Source: Stenotrophomonas maltophilia R551-3
GTDB lineage: Bacteria > Pseudomonadota > Gammaproteobacteria > Xanthomonadales > Xanthomonadaceae
DNA length: 64,000 nucleotides
Direction: 5' to 3'
NCBI RefSeq assembly: GCF_000020665.1
Contig: NC_011071.1
Location: 2,904,501 to 2,968,500, forward strand
Below, piece after piece: positions 30,003 to 38,858 of the stretch. How positions within the stretch are numbered: position 1 is the first letter of the stretch; every line of letters starts with the position of its first letter. The translations under genes were made by a program, and so were the position numbers. A model generated the notes under the pieces. The model was not told the origin of the DNA. It did not search any database and saw nothing but the letters and a program-made list of their open reading frames with translations.

Positions 30003-31418
30003 ATGGCCGCCCGCAAGTCCTCCGCCCCCCTCATCGAAGTCACCGCCCGCCCCGGCCAGCCGCTGGGCATGGCGCCGGCCACCTTCCTGCGCGATTTCTG
30101 GCAGAAGCGCCCGCTGCTGATCCGCAACGCCTTCCCGGATTTCCAGACCCCGGTGCAGCCGGAAGACCTGGCCGGCCTGGCCTGCGAAGAAGGCGTGCTG
30201 GCCCGCCTGATCGAGCATGACAAGACCCAGGATGGCTGGCGCGTACGCACCGGCCCGTTCCAGGAAGAGATCTTCCCCGCCCTCCCCGACCGCGACTGGA
30301 CCCTGCTGGTGCAGGACGTGGACAAGTGGGACAAGGACGTGCGTGCGCTGATCGAGCACTTCAGCTTCCTGCCGCGCTGGCGCATGGATGACGTGATGAT
30401 CAGCTTTGCCGCCACCGGAGGCTCGGTTGGTGCCCACGTCGACCAGTACGACGTGTTCCTGCTGCAGGCCCAGGGCCACCGCCGCTGGCAGATCGATGCC
30501 AGTGAATCGATCAAGGGCAAGCAGCCGCCGCTGGGCTTCCGCCCCGACGTGGAGCTGAAGCTGCTGAAGGTATTCAAGCCGACCCACGATTGGGTGCTGG
30601 CACCGGGCGACATGCTGTACCTGCCGCCGAACGTGCCGCACCACGGCGTCGCCGAAGACCCCTGCCTGACCTTCTCGTTCGGCATGCGCGCGCCAGCGTC
30701 GGCCGAGCTGATCAGCGACTACCTGGACACCCTCATCGCCGATGCCGACGAGAACATCCGCTACCAGGATGGCGACCTGAAGGTACCGGCCGACCCGAAC
30801 GAAATCGACACGGTGGCGATGGCTCGGGTGATCACCGCGCTCAACGCCATCCGCATGAACGATCCGGACAAGCTGGGTGACTGGTTCGGCCGCTTCATCA
30901 CCACCTACCGTGCCGCCGGCGAAGTGATGCCCCACCAGGCTGCTCCGGCCCCGGAGGAAGTGATCGAGGCGCTGGCCTCCGGCCTGCTGCTGCAGCGCCA
31001 CCCGTGGGCACGCCTGGCCTGGCGCCGGGCCAAGCGTGGCGCCAGCCTGTATGTCAGCGGCCGGGACTTCGCGCTGCCGGTCAAGGACGCGCAGCGCCTG
31101 GCCGGTGCCGAACAGCTGGACGCCGCCGCTTACCGCGGCCTGTCCGACAAGGGCCGCGCTGCGGTCCAGCAGCTGCTGGTCGGCGGTGTGTTCCAGCTGA
31201 TCGACCCGAACGAGATGTATGAGGCCGAAGACGAGGACGACGGTGAGGATGCCGTGGTGCTCGGCGAAGTCGTCGAAGGCCGTGACCGCGTGGATGCGAT
31301 CGACGCTGACGCGGTGTCCGACGATGTCCACTCCGTGACCGTGCACGACGACGGCATCGAGGTTATCGTCAACTTCGAGGACGACGAGGAAGACGACAGC
31401 GGTGCTGGCCGCGCCTGA
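30003..31418 (+). CDS. roxA: cupin/JmjC ribosomal protein oxygenase, RoxA (YcfD)-like
   Basis: 471-residue Fe(II)/2-oxoglutarate dioxygenase. RoxA of E. coli hydroxylates an arginine of ribosomal protein L16. The N-terminal JmjC part contains the opening FLRDFWQKRPLLIRNAF and the iron triad H145-x-D147 (AHVDQYD) with H213 or H214 (NVPHHG). A winged-helix C-terminal domain follows (LASGLLLQRHPWARLAW). After about residue 390 there is a tail of some 80 residues rich in Asp and Glu that is not part of the usual ~370-residue enzyme. AAGGA precedes the ATG. The GNAT gene follows after 9 bp. Confidence 0.88.
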   Translation: MAARKSSAPLIEVTARPGQPLGMAPATFLRDFWQKRPLLIRNAFPDFQTPVQPEDLAGLACEEGVLARLIEHDKTQDGWRVRTGPFQEEIFPALPDRDWTLLVQDVDKWDKDVRALIEHFSFLPRWRMDDVMISFAATGGSVGAHVDQYDVFLLQAQGHRRWQIDASESIKGKQPPLGFRPDVELKLLKVFKPTHDWVLAPGDMLYLPPNVPHHGVAEDPCLTFSFGMRAPASAELISDYLDTLIADADENIRYQDGDLKVPADPNEIDTVAMARVITALNAIRMNDPDKLGDWFGRFITTYRAAGEVMPHQAAPAPEEVIEALASGLLLQRHPWARLAWRRAKRGASLYVSGRDFALPVKDAQRLAGAEQLDAAAYRGLSDKGRAAVQQLLVGGVFQLIDPNEMYEAEDEDDGEDAVVLGEVVEGRDRVDAIDADAVSDDVHSVTVHDDGIEVIVNFEDDEEDDSGAGRA

Positions 31419-31427
31419 GTCGCCACC

Positions 31428-32324
31428 ATGATCCGGGTCCAGCAGGTCAGTCACGCCGATGCCCACGTCGCCATCCACGAGGTACGCCAGCGCGTGTTCG
31501 TGCAGGAACAGGGCATCGCCGCCGAGCTGGAACGCGACGCGCTGGACCCGGTCAGCGCCCATGTGCTGGCGCTGGATGGCGACGGGCAGCCGGTCGGCAC
31601 CGGCCGGCTGGCCTCGGACGGCCGCATCGGCCGCATGGCGGTACTGGCCAGCCATCGCAGCCATGGGGTGGGCGAGGCTTTGCTGGAGGCGCTGGTCGAG
31701 GCCGGGCGGCGGCTCGGGCTGGCCGAGCTGCACCTGCACGCCCAGCTGCCCGCCCGCGATTTCTATGCCCGCCAGGGCTTCCTGCCCGAAAGCGAGGTGT
31801 TCGAGGAGGCCGGCATCGGTCACCAGCAGATGCGCCGCCGGCTGGACGCCGCCAGCGCCATCGACAGCCGCGCCGAGGCGCTGGCCATCACCACCGCCAT
31901 CATCCATCGCGCCCGCCGCCAGCTGTGGCTGCACAGCCGCCAGCTGGATCCGGGCCTGCTGGATGCGCCGCCGGTGCAGGCGGCCCTGCGTCGCTTCGCC
32001 ACCGCCCGCCACGACAAGCAGCTGCGGGTGATCGTGCACGATGCGGCTGCGATCGCCTCAGCCGGAGCGCCACTGCTGGCGCTGGCCCAGCGTCTGCCCA
32101 GCGTGATCCAGTTCCGCGAGGTCACCGACCCGGTCGACCGTGCGCTGGCTTCGGCCTGCCTGCTCAATGACGCAGGCGACTTCTACTTTCGTCTGATCGG
32201 GCATCGTCTCGACGGCGAAGCCGGCATCGCGCTACCGGCACGTTCGCAGCCGTTCGAGCAGCAATTGCAGCGCATCTGGGACCGTTCACGCGATTGCAGT
32301 GAACTGCGCGCGCTCGGCATCTGA
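31428..32324 (+). CDS. GNAT acetyltransferase fused to a C-terminal PLD-like domain
   Basis: 298-residue cytoplasmic protein. Residues 1-135 are an ElaA/GNAT-type acetyltransferase (RQRVFVQEQGI; acetyl-CoA loop near VLASHRSHGVGEAL; FYARQGFLPESEVF). Residues about 145-298 form a second domain (AITTAIIHRARRQLWLHSRQLDP ... FRLIGHRLDGEA) resembling a DUF7931/phospholipase-D-like fold in which no HKD motif is seen, so it is probably non-catalytic. Substrate is unknown. It is translated directly after roxA and may act in the same process, which is inference. Confidence 0.8.
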   Translation: MIRVQQVSHADAHVAIHEVRQRVFVQEQGIAAELERDALDPVSAHVLALDGDGQPVGTGRLASDGRIGRMAVLASHRSHGVGEALLEALVEAGRRLGLAELHLHAQLPARDFYARQGFLPESEVFEEAGIGHQQMRRRLDAASAIDSRAEALAITTAIIHRARRQLWLHSRQLDPGLLDAPPVQAALRRFATARHDKQLRVIVHDAAAIASAGAPLLALAQRLPSVIQFREVTDPVDRALASACLLNDAGDFYFRLIGHRLDGEAGIALPARSQPFEQQLQRIWDRSRDCSELRALGI

Positions 32325-32411
32325 GCCAGCGCAGCTGACCCAACCTGTCTGGAAGCGGCACCGGGGGACGCGCGATGCCCTTGGTGGTGCCCCTTCGTGT
32401 CCGGTTGGGGG

Positions 32412-32417
32412 TACAAT
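32412..32417 (+). promoter_or_regulatory. candidate -10 box for the sucAB-lpdA operon
   Basis: TACAAT in GGGGGTACAATTTG, 93 bp before the sucA start codon. No good -35 box is seen, so it may need an activator. Confidence 0.35.
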
Positions 32418-32510
32418 TTGGCTGTTTGAACGCGCCCGTGCATGGCTATTCATCTTCGTGCCGGGTCCTTCTGAAGCCATACCCCACAAAGCGAATCAGC
32501 ACCCTCCATC

Positions 32511-35342
32511 GTGGACAATCAACTGAAGCAGTTTGCGCAATCTTCGCAACTCGCCGGCGGCAACGCCTCCTATGTCGAGGACCTGTACGAGCAGTACCTG
32601 GTCTCCCCGGATAGTGTCGATCCCAAATGGAAAACCTACTTCGACGGCTTCAAGGGCCGCGAAGCAGGTGACATTCCCCACTCGGCTGTCATCTCCCACA
32701 TCGCGGACGCAGCCAAGGATGCGCTGAAAGCTGGCACCGGCACCGGTGCAGGCGACGAGCGTGAGCGCAATGTCGGTCGCCTGATCACCGCCTACCGTTC
32801 GCGCGGTCACCTGGACGCCCGCCTGGATCCGCTGGGCCTGGCTGCTCCGGTCAACACCCCGGACCTGGGCCTGCCGTTCCACAGCCTGTCCGATGGCGAC
32901 CTCAACAGCGAGTTCAGCACCGGTGGCGTCGGCGGCCAGCCGCGCATGAAGCTGCGCGACCTGCTGGCACGCCTGAAGGCGACCTACACCGGCTCGATCG
33001 GTGCGGAGTTCATGCACATCTCCGAGGTCGAGCAGCGCCAGTGGATCTACAAGAAGCTGGAACTGGCCGGCGGCAACTACCAGCTGGACGCTGACACCCA
33101 GCGCCGCACGCTGGAGCGCCTGACCGCAGCCGAAGGCCTCGAGCGCTACCTGCACACCAAGTACGTCGGCCAGAAGCGTTTCTCGCTGGAAGGCGGCGAC
33201 TCGCTGATCCCGATGATGGACACCATCATCCGCAGCGCCGGCAAGGATGGCGTCAAGGATGTGGTGGTCGGCATGGCCCACCGCGGCCGCCTGAACGTGC
33301 TGGTCAACACCCTCGGCAAGAACCCGCGCAAGCTGTTCGACGAATTCGAAGGCAAGTTCGAGCACGACGAGCACGCCTCGGCCGGTGACGTGAAGTACCA
33401 CATGGGCTTCTCGGCCGACGTGGCCACCGAAGGTGGCCCGGTGCACCTGGCGCTGGCGTTCAACCCGTCGCACCTGGAAATCGCCGACCCGGTCGTGGCC
33501 GGCTCGGTGCGTTCGCGCCAGGAACGCCGCAAGGACACCGCGCGCAAGCAGGTGATGCCGATCCTGATCCACGGCGACGCGGCCTTCTCCGGCCAGGGCG
33601 TGGTCATGGAGCTGTTCCAGATGTCGCAGGCCCGCGGCTTCGCCGTCGGCGGCACCGTGCACATCGTGGTCAACAACCAGGTCGGCTTCACCACCTCCAA
33701 CCCGCTGGATACGCGCTCCACGCGCTATGCCACCGACGTGGCGAAGATGATCGCCGCCCCGGTGCTGCACGTGAACGGCGATGATCCGGAAGCAGTGGTG
33801 TTCGCTGCACAGCTGGCCTTCGAATTCCGCCAGAAGTTCGCCAAGGACGTGGTCATCGACCTGATGTGCTACCGCCGTTGGGGCCACAACGAGGCCGACG
33901 AGCCGGCGATCACCCAGCCGCTGATGTACCAGGTGATCCGCAAGCACGCCACCACCCGCGAGATGTACGCCGAGCAGCTGGAAAAGGCGGGCGTGATCGC
34001 CGCTGGCGCAGGCAAGGCGATGGTCGATGCGTACCGCGAGAAGCTGGATGCCGGTGAAGTGACCACCGAGCTGGCGAAGGTCGAGAAGACCCCGCCGAGC
34101 AGCCCGCTGTTCGTCGATTGGCCGAAGCTGCTGGAAGGCAAGCTGTCCGATCCGATCTCGACCAAGGTCGAGAAGAACAAGCTGGTCGAACTGGCCAAGC
34201 TGATCAACACCGTGCCGGAAGAAGTGCAGCTGCACTCGCGCGTGTCCAAGGTCTACGACGACCGCCGCAAGATGGCCGCTGGCGAGATCCCGGGCGACTG
34301 GGGCTTTGCCGAGAACCTGGCCTACGCCACCCTGCTGGACGAAGGCAATGCACTGCGCCTGGTCGGCCAGGACGTCGGCCGCGGTACGTTCACCCACCGC
34401 CACGCGATCCTGCACGACCAGAAGACCGACAACTACTACCTGCCGCTGCGGCAGCTGGTGGATTCGCCGGAAAAGGCCACCATCATCGATTCGCTGCTCA
34501 GCGAAGAAGCGGTGATGGCCTACGAATACGGCTTCTCGACCACCGATCCGAACACCCTGTGCATCTGGGAAGGCCAGTTCGGCGACTTCGCCAACGGCGC
34601 CCAGGTGGTGATCGACCAGTTCATCGCCGCCGGTGAAGCCAAGTGGGGCCGCATTTCCGGCCTGACCCTGCTGCTGCCGCATGGCTATGAAGGGCAAGGC
34701 CCGGAACACAGCTCGGCGCGCCTGGAGCGCTTCCTGCAGCTGTGCGCGCTGGAGAACATGCTGGTGGTGGTGCCGTCGACCCCGGCGCAGGCCTTCCACA
34801 TGCTGCGTCGCCAGCAGCACCTGACCACCCGCAAGCCGCTGGTGGTGATGTCGCCCAAGTCGCTGCTGCGCCACAAGCTGGCCGTGTCGACCCTGGACGA
34901 GCTGGCCAATGGCGAGTTCCAGCACCTGATCGGCGATGCCAATGCCGATGCCAAGAAGGTCAAGCGCGTGGTGCTGTGCTCGGGCAAGGTCTACTACGAC
35001 CTGCTGGAAGACCAGACCAAGCGTGGCCAGGACGACGTGGCGATCATCCGCGTGGAGCAGCTGTATCCGTTCCCGCGTGCGCTGCTGGCTGCCGAACTGA
35101 AGAAGTACGGCAAGGCCACCGACGTGGTGTGGACGCAGGAAGAACCGCAGAACCAGGGTGCGTGGTACCAGATCCGCCACCACCTGCAGTTCTGCCTGGC
35201 CGATGGCCAGAACCTGCACTACGCCGGTCGCGCACGTTCGGCTTCGCCGGCTGCCGGTCACATGGCTGACCACGTCCGCGAACAGCAGCAGCTGGTCGCC
35301 GATGCACTGGTCAACCCGTTCAACGACTCGTTCGCTGAATAA
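32511..35342 (+). CDS. sucA: 2-oxoglutarate dehydrogenase E1 component
   Basis: 943-residue thiamine-diphosphate decarboxylase of the 2-oxoglutarate dehydrogenase complex (TCA cycle). It starts with GTG (GTGGACAATCAACTG) and there is no strong ribosome site. The N-terminal E2-binding peptide is NASYVEDLYEQYLVSPDSVD, followed by RGHLDARLDPLGL, the active site region VVGMAHRGRLNVL, the Mg-ThDP motif (GDAAFSGQGVVMELFQMSQ) and C-terminal transketolase-like domains (QFGDFANGAQVVIDQFI, LLLPHGYEGQGPEHSSARLERFLQ-type loop). Length matches E. coli SucA. First gene of a sucA-sucB-lpdA cluster. Confidence 0.97.
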   Translation: MDNQLKQFAQSSQLAGGNASYVEDLYEQYLVSPDSVDPKWKTYFDGFKGREAGDIPHSAVISHIADAAKDALKAGTGTGAGDERERNVGRLITAYRSRGHLDARLDPLGLAAPVNTPDLGLPFHSLSDGDLNSEFSTGGVGGQPRMKLRDLLARLKATYTGSIGAEFMHISEVEQRQWIYKKLELAGGNYQLDADTQRRTLERLTAAEGLERYLHTKYVGQKRFSLEGGDSLIPMMDTIIRSAGKDGVKDVVVGMAHRGRLNVLVNTLGKNPRKLFDEFEGKFEHDEHASAGDVKYHMGFSADVATEGGPVHLALAFNPSHLEIADPVVAGSVRSRQERRKDTARKQVMPILIHGDAAFSGQGVVMELFQMSQARGFAVGGTVHIVVNNQVGFTTSNPLDTRSTRYATDVAKMIAAPVLHVNGDDPEAVVFAAQLAFEFRQKFAKDVVIDLMCYRRWGHNEADEPAITQPLMYQVIRKHATTREMYAEQLEKAGVIAAGAGKAMVDAYREKLDAGEVTTELAKVEKTPPSSPLFVDWPKLLEGKLSDPISTKVEKNKLVELAKLINTVPEEVQLHSRVSKVYDDRRKMAAGEIPGDWGFAENLAYATLLDEGNALRLVGQDVGRGTFTHRHAILHDQKTDNYYLPLRQLVDSPEKATIIDSLLSEEAVMAYEYGFSTTDPNTLCIWEGQFGDFANGAQVVIDQFIAAGEAKWGRISGLTLLLPHGYEGQGPEHSSARLERFLQLCALENMLVVVPSTPAQAFHMLRRQQHLTTRKPLVVMSPKSLLRHKLAVSTLDELANGEFQHLIGDANADAKKVKRVVLCSGKVYYDLLEDQTKRGQDDVAIIRVEQLYPFPRALLAAELKKYGKATDVVWTQEEPQNQGAWYQIRHHLQFCLADGQNLHYAGRARSASPAAGHMADHVREQQQLVADALVNPFNDSFAE

Positions 35343-35381
35343 CTCTCCCCCTATTTAGAAGACAAACCAGGAAGCTCCCGC

Positions 35382-36584
35382 ATGGCCACCGAAGTCAAAG
35401 CCCCGGTACTGCCCGAATCCGTCGCCGACGGCACCATCGCCACCTGGCACAAGAAGGTGGGCGACGCCGTCAAGCGCGACGAAAACCTGCTTGACCTGGA
35501 AACCGACAAGGTCGTTCTGGAAGTGCCGTCGCCGGTCGATGGTGTGATCAAGGAAATCAAGTTCGCCGAAGGCGCGACCGTGACCTCCAGCCAGGTCGTG
35601 GCGATCATCGAAGAAGGCGCCGTGGCCGCTGCTCCGGCGCCGGCCGCTGAAGCCGCTCCGGCTGCTGCCGCCGCTCCGGCCGCTGCTGCGCCGGCTGCCG
35701 CCGCTGCTCCGGCTCCGGCTGCCAAGTCGGCCGCTGACGCGCTGCCGCCGGGCGCCCGCTTCACTGCCATCACTGAAGGCGTGAATCCGGCTGACGTCGA
35801 TGGCACCGGCCGTCGCGGCGCGGTGACCAAGGAAGACATCGTCAACTTCGCCCGCAACGGCGGCGCCGGCAAGGCCGGTGGCGCACGTCCGGAAGAACGC
35901 GTGCCGATGACCCGCATCCGCAAGCGCATCGCCGAGCGCCTGATGGAGTCGAAGAACTCCACCGCCATGCTGACCACCTTCAACGAAGTCGACCTGTCCA
36001 AGGTGTCGGCCGCGCGCAAGGAACTGCAGGACGAGTTCGTCAAGGCCCACGGCATCAAGCTGGGCTTCATGAGCTTCTTCGTGAAGGCCGCTGCCAACGC
36101 GCTGCAGCGCTTCCCGCTGGTCAACGCCTCGATCGACGGCGATGACATCATCTACCACGGCTACTCGGACATCTCGATCGCCGTGTCGACCGAGAAGGGC
36201 CTGGTCACGCCGGTGCTGCGCAACGTCGAGCGCATGTCGTTCGCCGACATCGAGCGCACCATCGCCGACTACGCCAAGAAGGCCCGTGACGGCAAGCTGA
36301 GCCTGGAAGAACTGCAGGGCGGCACCTTCACCGTGACCAACGGCGGCACCTTCGGTTCGCTGCTGTCGACCCCGATCATCAACCCGCCGCAGAGCGCCAT
36401 CCTGGGCATGCACGCCATCAAGGAGCGTCCGATCGCCCAGAACGGCCAGGTCGTGATCGCGCCGATGATGTACCTGGCGATGTCCTACGATCACCGCATC
36501 ATCGACGGCAAGGACTCGGTGCAGTTCCTGGTGGACATCAAGAACCAGCTGGAAAACCCGGGCCGCATGCTGTTCGGCCTGTAA
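35382..36584 (+). CDS. sucB: 2-oxoglutarate dehydrogenase E2, dihydrolipoyl succinyltransferase
   Basis: 400-residue core subunit that transfers succinyl from the lipoyl arm to CoA. Domains: one lipoyl domain (residues 1-75) with the lipoylated lysine in ETDKVVLEV (about residue 43), an Ala/Pro-rich swinging linker (about 78-118), a short E1/E3-binding domain ([23 protein letters not shown]; written here only as position about 125-150) and the catalytic domain with [11 protein letters not shown] carrying the active His and Asp near the end. Length is normal. Gap of 39 bp from sucA. Confidence 0.96.
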   Translation: MATEVKAPVLPESVADGTIATWHKKVGDAVKRDENLLDLETDKVVLEVPSPVDGVIKEIKFAEGATVTSSQVVAIIEEGAVAAAPAPAAEAAPAAAAAPAAAAPAAAAAPAPAAKSAADALPPGARFTAITEGVNPADVDGTGRRGAVTKEDIVNFARNGGAGKAGGARPEERVPMTRIRKRIAERLMESKNSTAMLTTFNEVDLSKVSAARKELQDEFVKAHGIKLGFMSFFVKAAANALQRFPLVNASIDGDDIIYHGYSDISIAVSTEKGLVTPVLRNVERMSFADIERTIADYAKKARDGKLSLEELQGGTFTVTNGGTFGSLLSTPIINPPQSAILGMHAIKERPIAQNGQVVIAPMMYLAMSYDHRIIDGKDSVQFLVDIKNQLENPGRMLFGL

Positions 36585-36595
36585 GAAACCTCCCG

Positions 36596-36619
36596 CCCCT
36601 CCGCGCCTGCGCGGAGGGG
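36596..36619 (+). promoter_or_regulatory. intergenic hairpin between sucB and lpdA
   Basis: 10-bp stem CCCCTCCGCG/CGCGGAGGGG with a four-base loop, but no T run after it. It may slow or partly terminate transcription, or protect the sucAB mRNA 3' end, to adjust lpdA level. Confidence 0.55.
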
Positions 36620-36647
36620 TTCTGGTAATGCATCAAGGAATAATTCA

Positions 36648-38084
36648 ATGGCTGAACAATTCGACGTCGTCGTCATCGGTGCCGGCCCGGCCGGTTACCA
36701 CGCTGCCATCCGCGCCGCACAGCTGGGCCTGAAGACCGCCTGCATCGACGCAGCGCTGGGCAAGGACGGCAAGCCGGCCCTGGGTGGCACCTGCCTGCGC
36801 GTGGGCTGCATCCCGTCCAAGGCGCTGCTGGATTCCTCGCGCCAGTTCTGGAACATGGGCCACATCTTTGGCGACCACGGCATCAGCTTCAAGGATGCCA
36901 AGATGGACGTCGAAGCGATGGTTGGCCGCAAGGACAAGATCGTCAAGCAGTTCACCGGCGGCATCGCCATGCTGTTCAAGGCCAACAAGGTCGCCACCTA
37001 CTACGGCTTCGGTGAACTGCAGCCGGGCAACGTGGTCAAGGTGAAGCAGCACGACGGCTCGGAAGTCGAGCTGAAGGGCACCAACGTCATCATCGCCGCC
37101 GGTTCGGATTCGATCGAACTGCCGTTCGCCAAGTTCGACGGCGATACCATCGTCGACAACGTCGGCGGCCTGGACTTCACCGAAGTGCCGAACCGCCTGG
37201 CAGTCATCGGCGCCGGCGTGATCGGCCTGGAACTGGGCAGCGTGTGGAAGCGCCTGGGCGCTGAAGTCACCATCCTCGAAGCACTGCCGGAATTCCTGGC
37301 CGTGGCCGACGCCGAAGTGGCCAAGACCGCTGCCAAGGAATTCAAGAAGCAGGGCCTGGACATCCGCCTCGGCGCCAAGGTCTCCAAGACCGAGATCACC
37401 GGCAAGGGCAAGAAGAAGGAAGTCGTTGTCACCTACACCGACAGCGAAGGCGAAAAGACCCTGACCGTGGACAAGCTGCTGGTGGCCGTTGGCCGTCGCG
37501 CCGCCACCAAGGGCCTGCTGGCCGAAGGCACCGGCGTCAAGATCAACGAGCGTGGCCAGATCGAAGTCGATGCGCATTGCCACACCGGCGTCAACGGCGT
37601 GTGGGCGGTCGGCGACTGCGTGCGCGGCCCGATGCTGGCACACAAGGGCTTCGAGGAAGGCATCGCGGTGGCTGAGCTGATCGCCGGCCTGCCGGGCCAC
37701 GTCAACTTCGACACCATCCCGTGGGTCATCTACACCGAGCCGGAACTGGCATGGGTCGGCAAGACCGAAGCCCAGCTGAAGGCCGAAGGCATCCCGTACA
37801 AGGCCGGCAGTTTCCCGTTCGCCGCCAACGGCCGTGCCGTGGCGATGATCGAGCCCGCAGGCTTCGTGAAGATCCTGGCCCATGCCGAAACCGATCGCAT
37901 CCTCGGCATGCACCTGGTCGGCGCCAACGTCTCCGAGCTGGTGCACGAAGGCGTGCTGACCATGGAGTTCAGCGGCTCGGCCGATGACCTGGCCCGCATC
38001 TGCCACGCCCACCCGTCGCTGTCGGAAGTGATCCACGACGCAGCGATGGCGGTCAGCAAGCGCGCCATCCACAAGGCGAACTGA
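36648..38084 (+). CDS. lpdA: dihydrolipoyl dehydrogenase (E3)
   Basis: 478-residue FAD enzyme that re-oxidises lipoyl groups of the 2-oxoacid dehydrogenase complexes with NAD+. The FAD site is VVIGAGPAGYHAAIRAAQLG at the N-terminus, the redox disulfide is in GGTCLRVGCIPSK (about residues 47-56), the NAD site is AVIGAGVIGLELGSVW and the C-terminal catalytic His-Glu pair is in HAHPSLSE. Intact and of normal length. Last gene of the suc cluster, and followed by a strong terminator. Confidence 0.97.
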   Translation: MAEQFDVVVIGAGPAGYHAAIRAAQLGLKTACIDAALGKDGKPALGGTCLRVGCIPSKALLDSSRQFWNMGHIFGDHGISFKDAKMDVEAMVGRKDKIVKQFTGGIAMLFKANKVATYYGFGELQPGNVVKVKQHDGSEVELKGTNVIIAAGSDSIELPFAKFDGDTIVDNVGGLDFTEVPNRLAVIGAGVIGLELGSVWKRLGAEVTILEALPEFLAVADAEVAKTAAKEFKKQGLDIRLGAKVSKTEITGKGKKKEVVVTYTDSEGEKTLTVDKLLVAVGRRAATKGLLAEGTGVKINERGQIEVDAHCHTGVNGVWAVGDCVRGPMLAHKGFEEGIAVAELIAGLPGHVNFDTIPWVIYTEPELAWVGKTEAQLKAEGIPYKAGSFPFAANGRAVAMIEPAGFVKILAHAETDRILGMHLVGANVSELVHEGVLTMEFSGSADDLARICHAHPSLSEVIHDAAMAVSKRAIHKAN

Positions 38085-38093
38085 TCTGCATCC

Positions 38094-38124
38094 AGGTGGG
38101 TGCCGACCGTTGGTCGGCACACTC
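38094..38124. repeat. degenerate SMAG-like palindrome
   Basis: GGTGCCGACCGTTGGTCGGCAC: the stem is of SMAG type but the GTAG head has decayed to GTGG. Single unit just after lpdA. Confidence 0.5.
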
Positions 38125-38130
38125 CAGCCA

Positions 38131-38162
38131 AGAAAAAACCCCGCCTCGGCGGGGTTTTTTCT
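38131..38162. terminator. strong bidirectional terminator after lpdA
   Basis: Stem AAGAAAAAACCCCGCC/GGCGGGGTTTTTTCTT with a two-base loop: long T run on both strands. Separates lpdA from the convergent small genes. Confidence 0.9.
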
Positions 38163-38174
38163 TGGCGCTGATGA

Positions 38175-38236
38175 TGTAGAGCCGAGCCCACGCTCGGCTA
38201 TCCCGGGAGAAGAGCCGAGCATCGGCTCGGCGCTAC
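38175..38236. repeat. SMAG/REP element, inverted pair (AGCCGAGC type)
   Basis: GTAG at 38175 heads AGCCGAGCCCACGCTCGGCT; the inverted mate ends CTAC at 38236. Its last bases (38233-38235) supply the stop codon of the minus-strand gene that follows. Confidence 0.8.
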
Positions 38237-38481
38237 ACCTTTTCAGCCGGCTTCTTCGGCGGATCATCACAGATCCGGTGCTGGACCACGGTTTCACCCG
38301 CCTTCCATTCCTTCACTACCCGGCAGTGCTCCTTGGGTTTGACCGCGTTGGCCGCCGCTGCATCCGCCTCGTCGGCAGCGGCAGTCTGCTGGCGCTCCAG
38401 CCACACCGATGGCGGTGCTGGAGGTGAAGCCAGTGCCGGCCCCGCGAGCAGCGCCAGCGCGGCCAACAGCACCGCCCTCAT
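38233..38481 (-). CDS. small exported protein of unknown function
   Basis: 82 residues. A signal peptide (MRAVLLAALALLAGPALA) is followed by a Pro/Ala-rich mature part with a single pair of cysteines (KEHCRVV and HRICDDPPKK) and a Lys-rich end. The pattern (short periplasmic protein, two Cys) is common but I do not recognise a family. Its stop codon is part of a SMAG repeat. The start overlaps the stop of the next upstream gene by four bases, so the two are coupled. Confidence 0.7.
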   Translation of the reverse strand: MRAVLLAALALLAGPALASPPAPPSVWLERQQTAAADEADAAAANAVKPKEHCRVVKEWKAGETVVQHRICDDPPKKPAEKV

Positions 38482-38690
38482 GCGGCCACCGGACCGCCAC
38501 CGAGCAGGCGCGCCGGCAGCATGAACAGCGCGCGCAGGAACGCGAACAGCGCCGAGAAGGTGATGCCGACCAGGCGGAACGGCAGGCTCAGCAGCCAGAC
38601 GAACGGCCAGGCGATCAGGGCGAGGATCGCCAGCGGCCAGCACAGCACGAACAGCAGGCACCACACACCGAGCGCGAACAGGGTCTTCAT
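38478..38690 (-). CDS. small inner-membrane protein
   Basis: 70 residues, almost wholly hydrophobic. Two predicted membrane helices (about residues 4-34 and 40-60: VWCLLFVLCWPLAILALIAW and SALFAFLRALFML). AAGGAG precedes the ATG at 38690. Coupled by a four-base overlap to the small exported protein. No named family recognised. Confidence 0.72.
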   Translation of the reverse strand: MKTLFALGVWCLLFVLCWPLAILALIAWPFVWLLSLPFRLVGITFSALFAFLRALFMLPARLLGGGPVAA

Positions 38691-38827
38691 CACGGTCTCC
38701 TTGTGGCGGCACCTTGCCGCCTGCGGACACCATGGCGCCCTGCCCCCGCCGCCCGCAAACGGTTTGCGACGAAACCGGGCTGGGGGCGATGAAACCGGTG
38801 GTGGGGAAACCGGAGATTCATGAGGTT

Positions 38828-38850
38828 GCCGGCCAGCGGCCGGCACTACC
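38828..38850 (-). repeat. single SMAG/REP unit
   Basis: TGCCGGCC-AGC-GGCCGGCA followed by CTAC, one unit in reverse orientation, immediately after the phoD stop codon. The surrounding gap 38691-38858 shows no gene. Confidence 0.75.
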
Positions 38851-38858
38851 GCAGGGAT

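Noticed and set aside
29589-32039. Minus-strand open frame over roxA and the GNAT gene (about 800 codons)
   Set aside because: Antisense to two well-supported genes; no recognisable domains; composition typical of shadow frames.
32496-35273. Minus-strand open frame of about 925 codons over sucA
   Set aside because: Shadow of sucA; the sense frame carries all expected motifs.
38100-38165. Rho-independent terminator made of SMAG units
   Set aside because: The terminator stem 38131-38162 has no GTAG head and stands apart from the SMAG unit.
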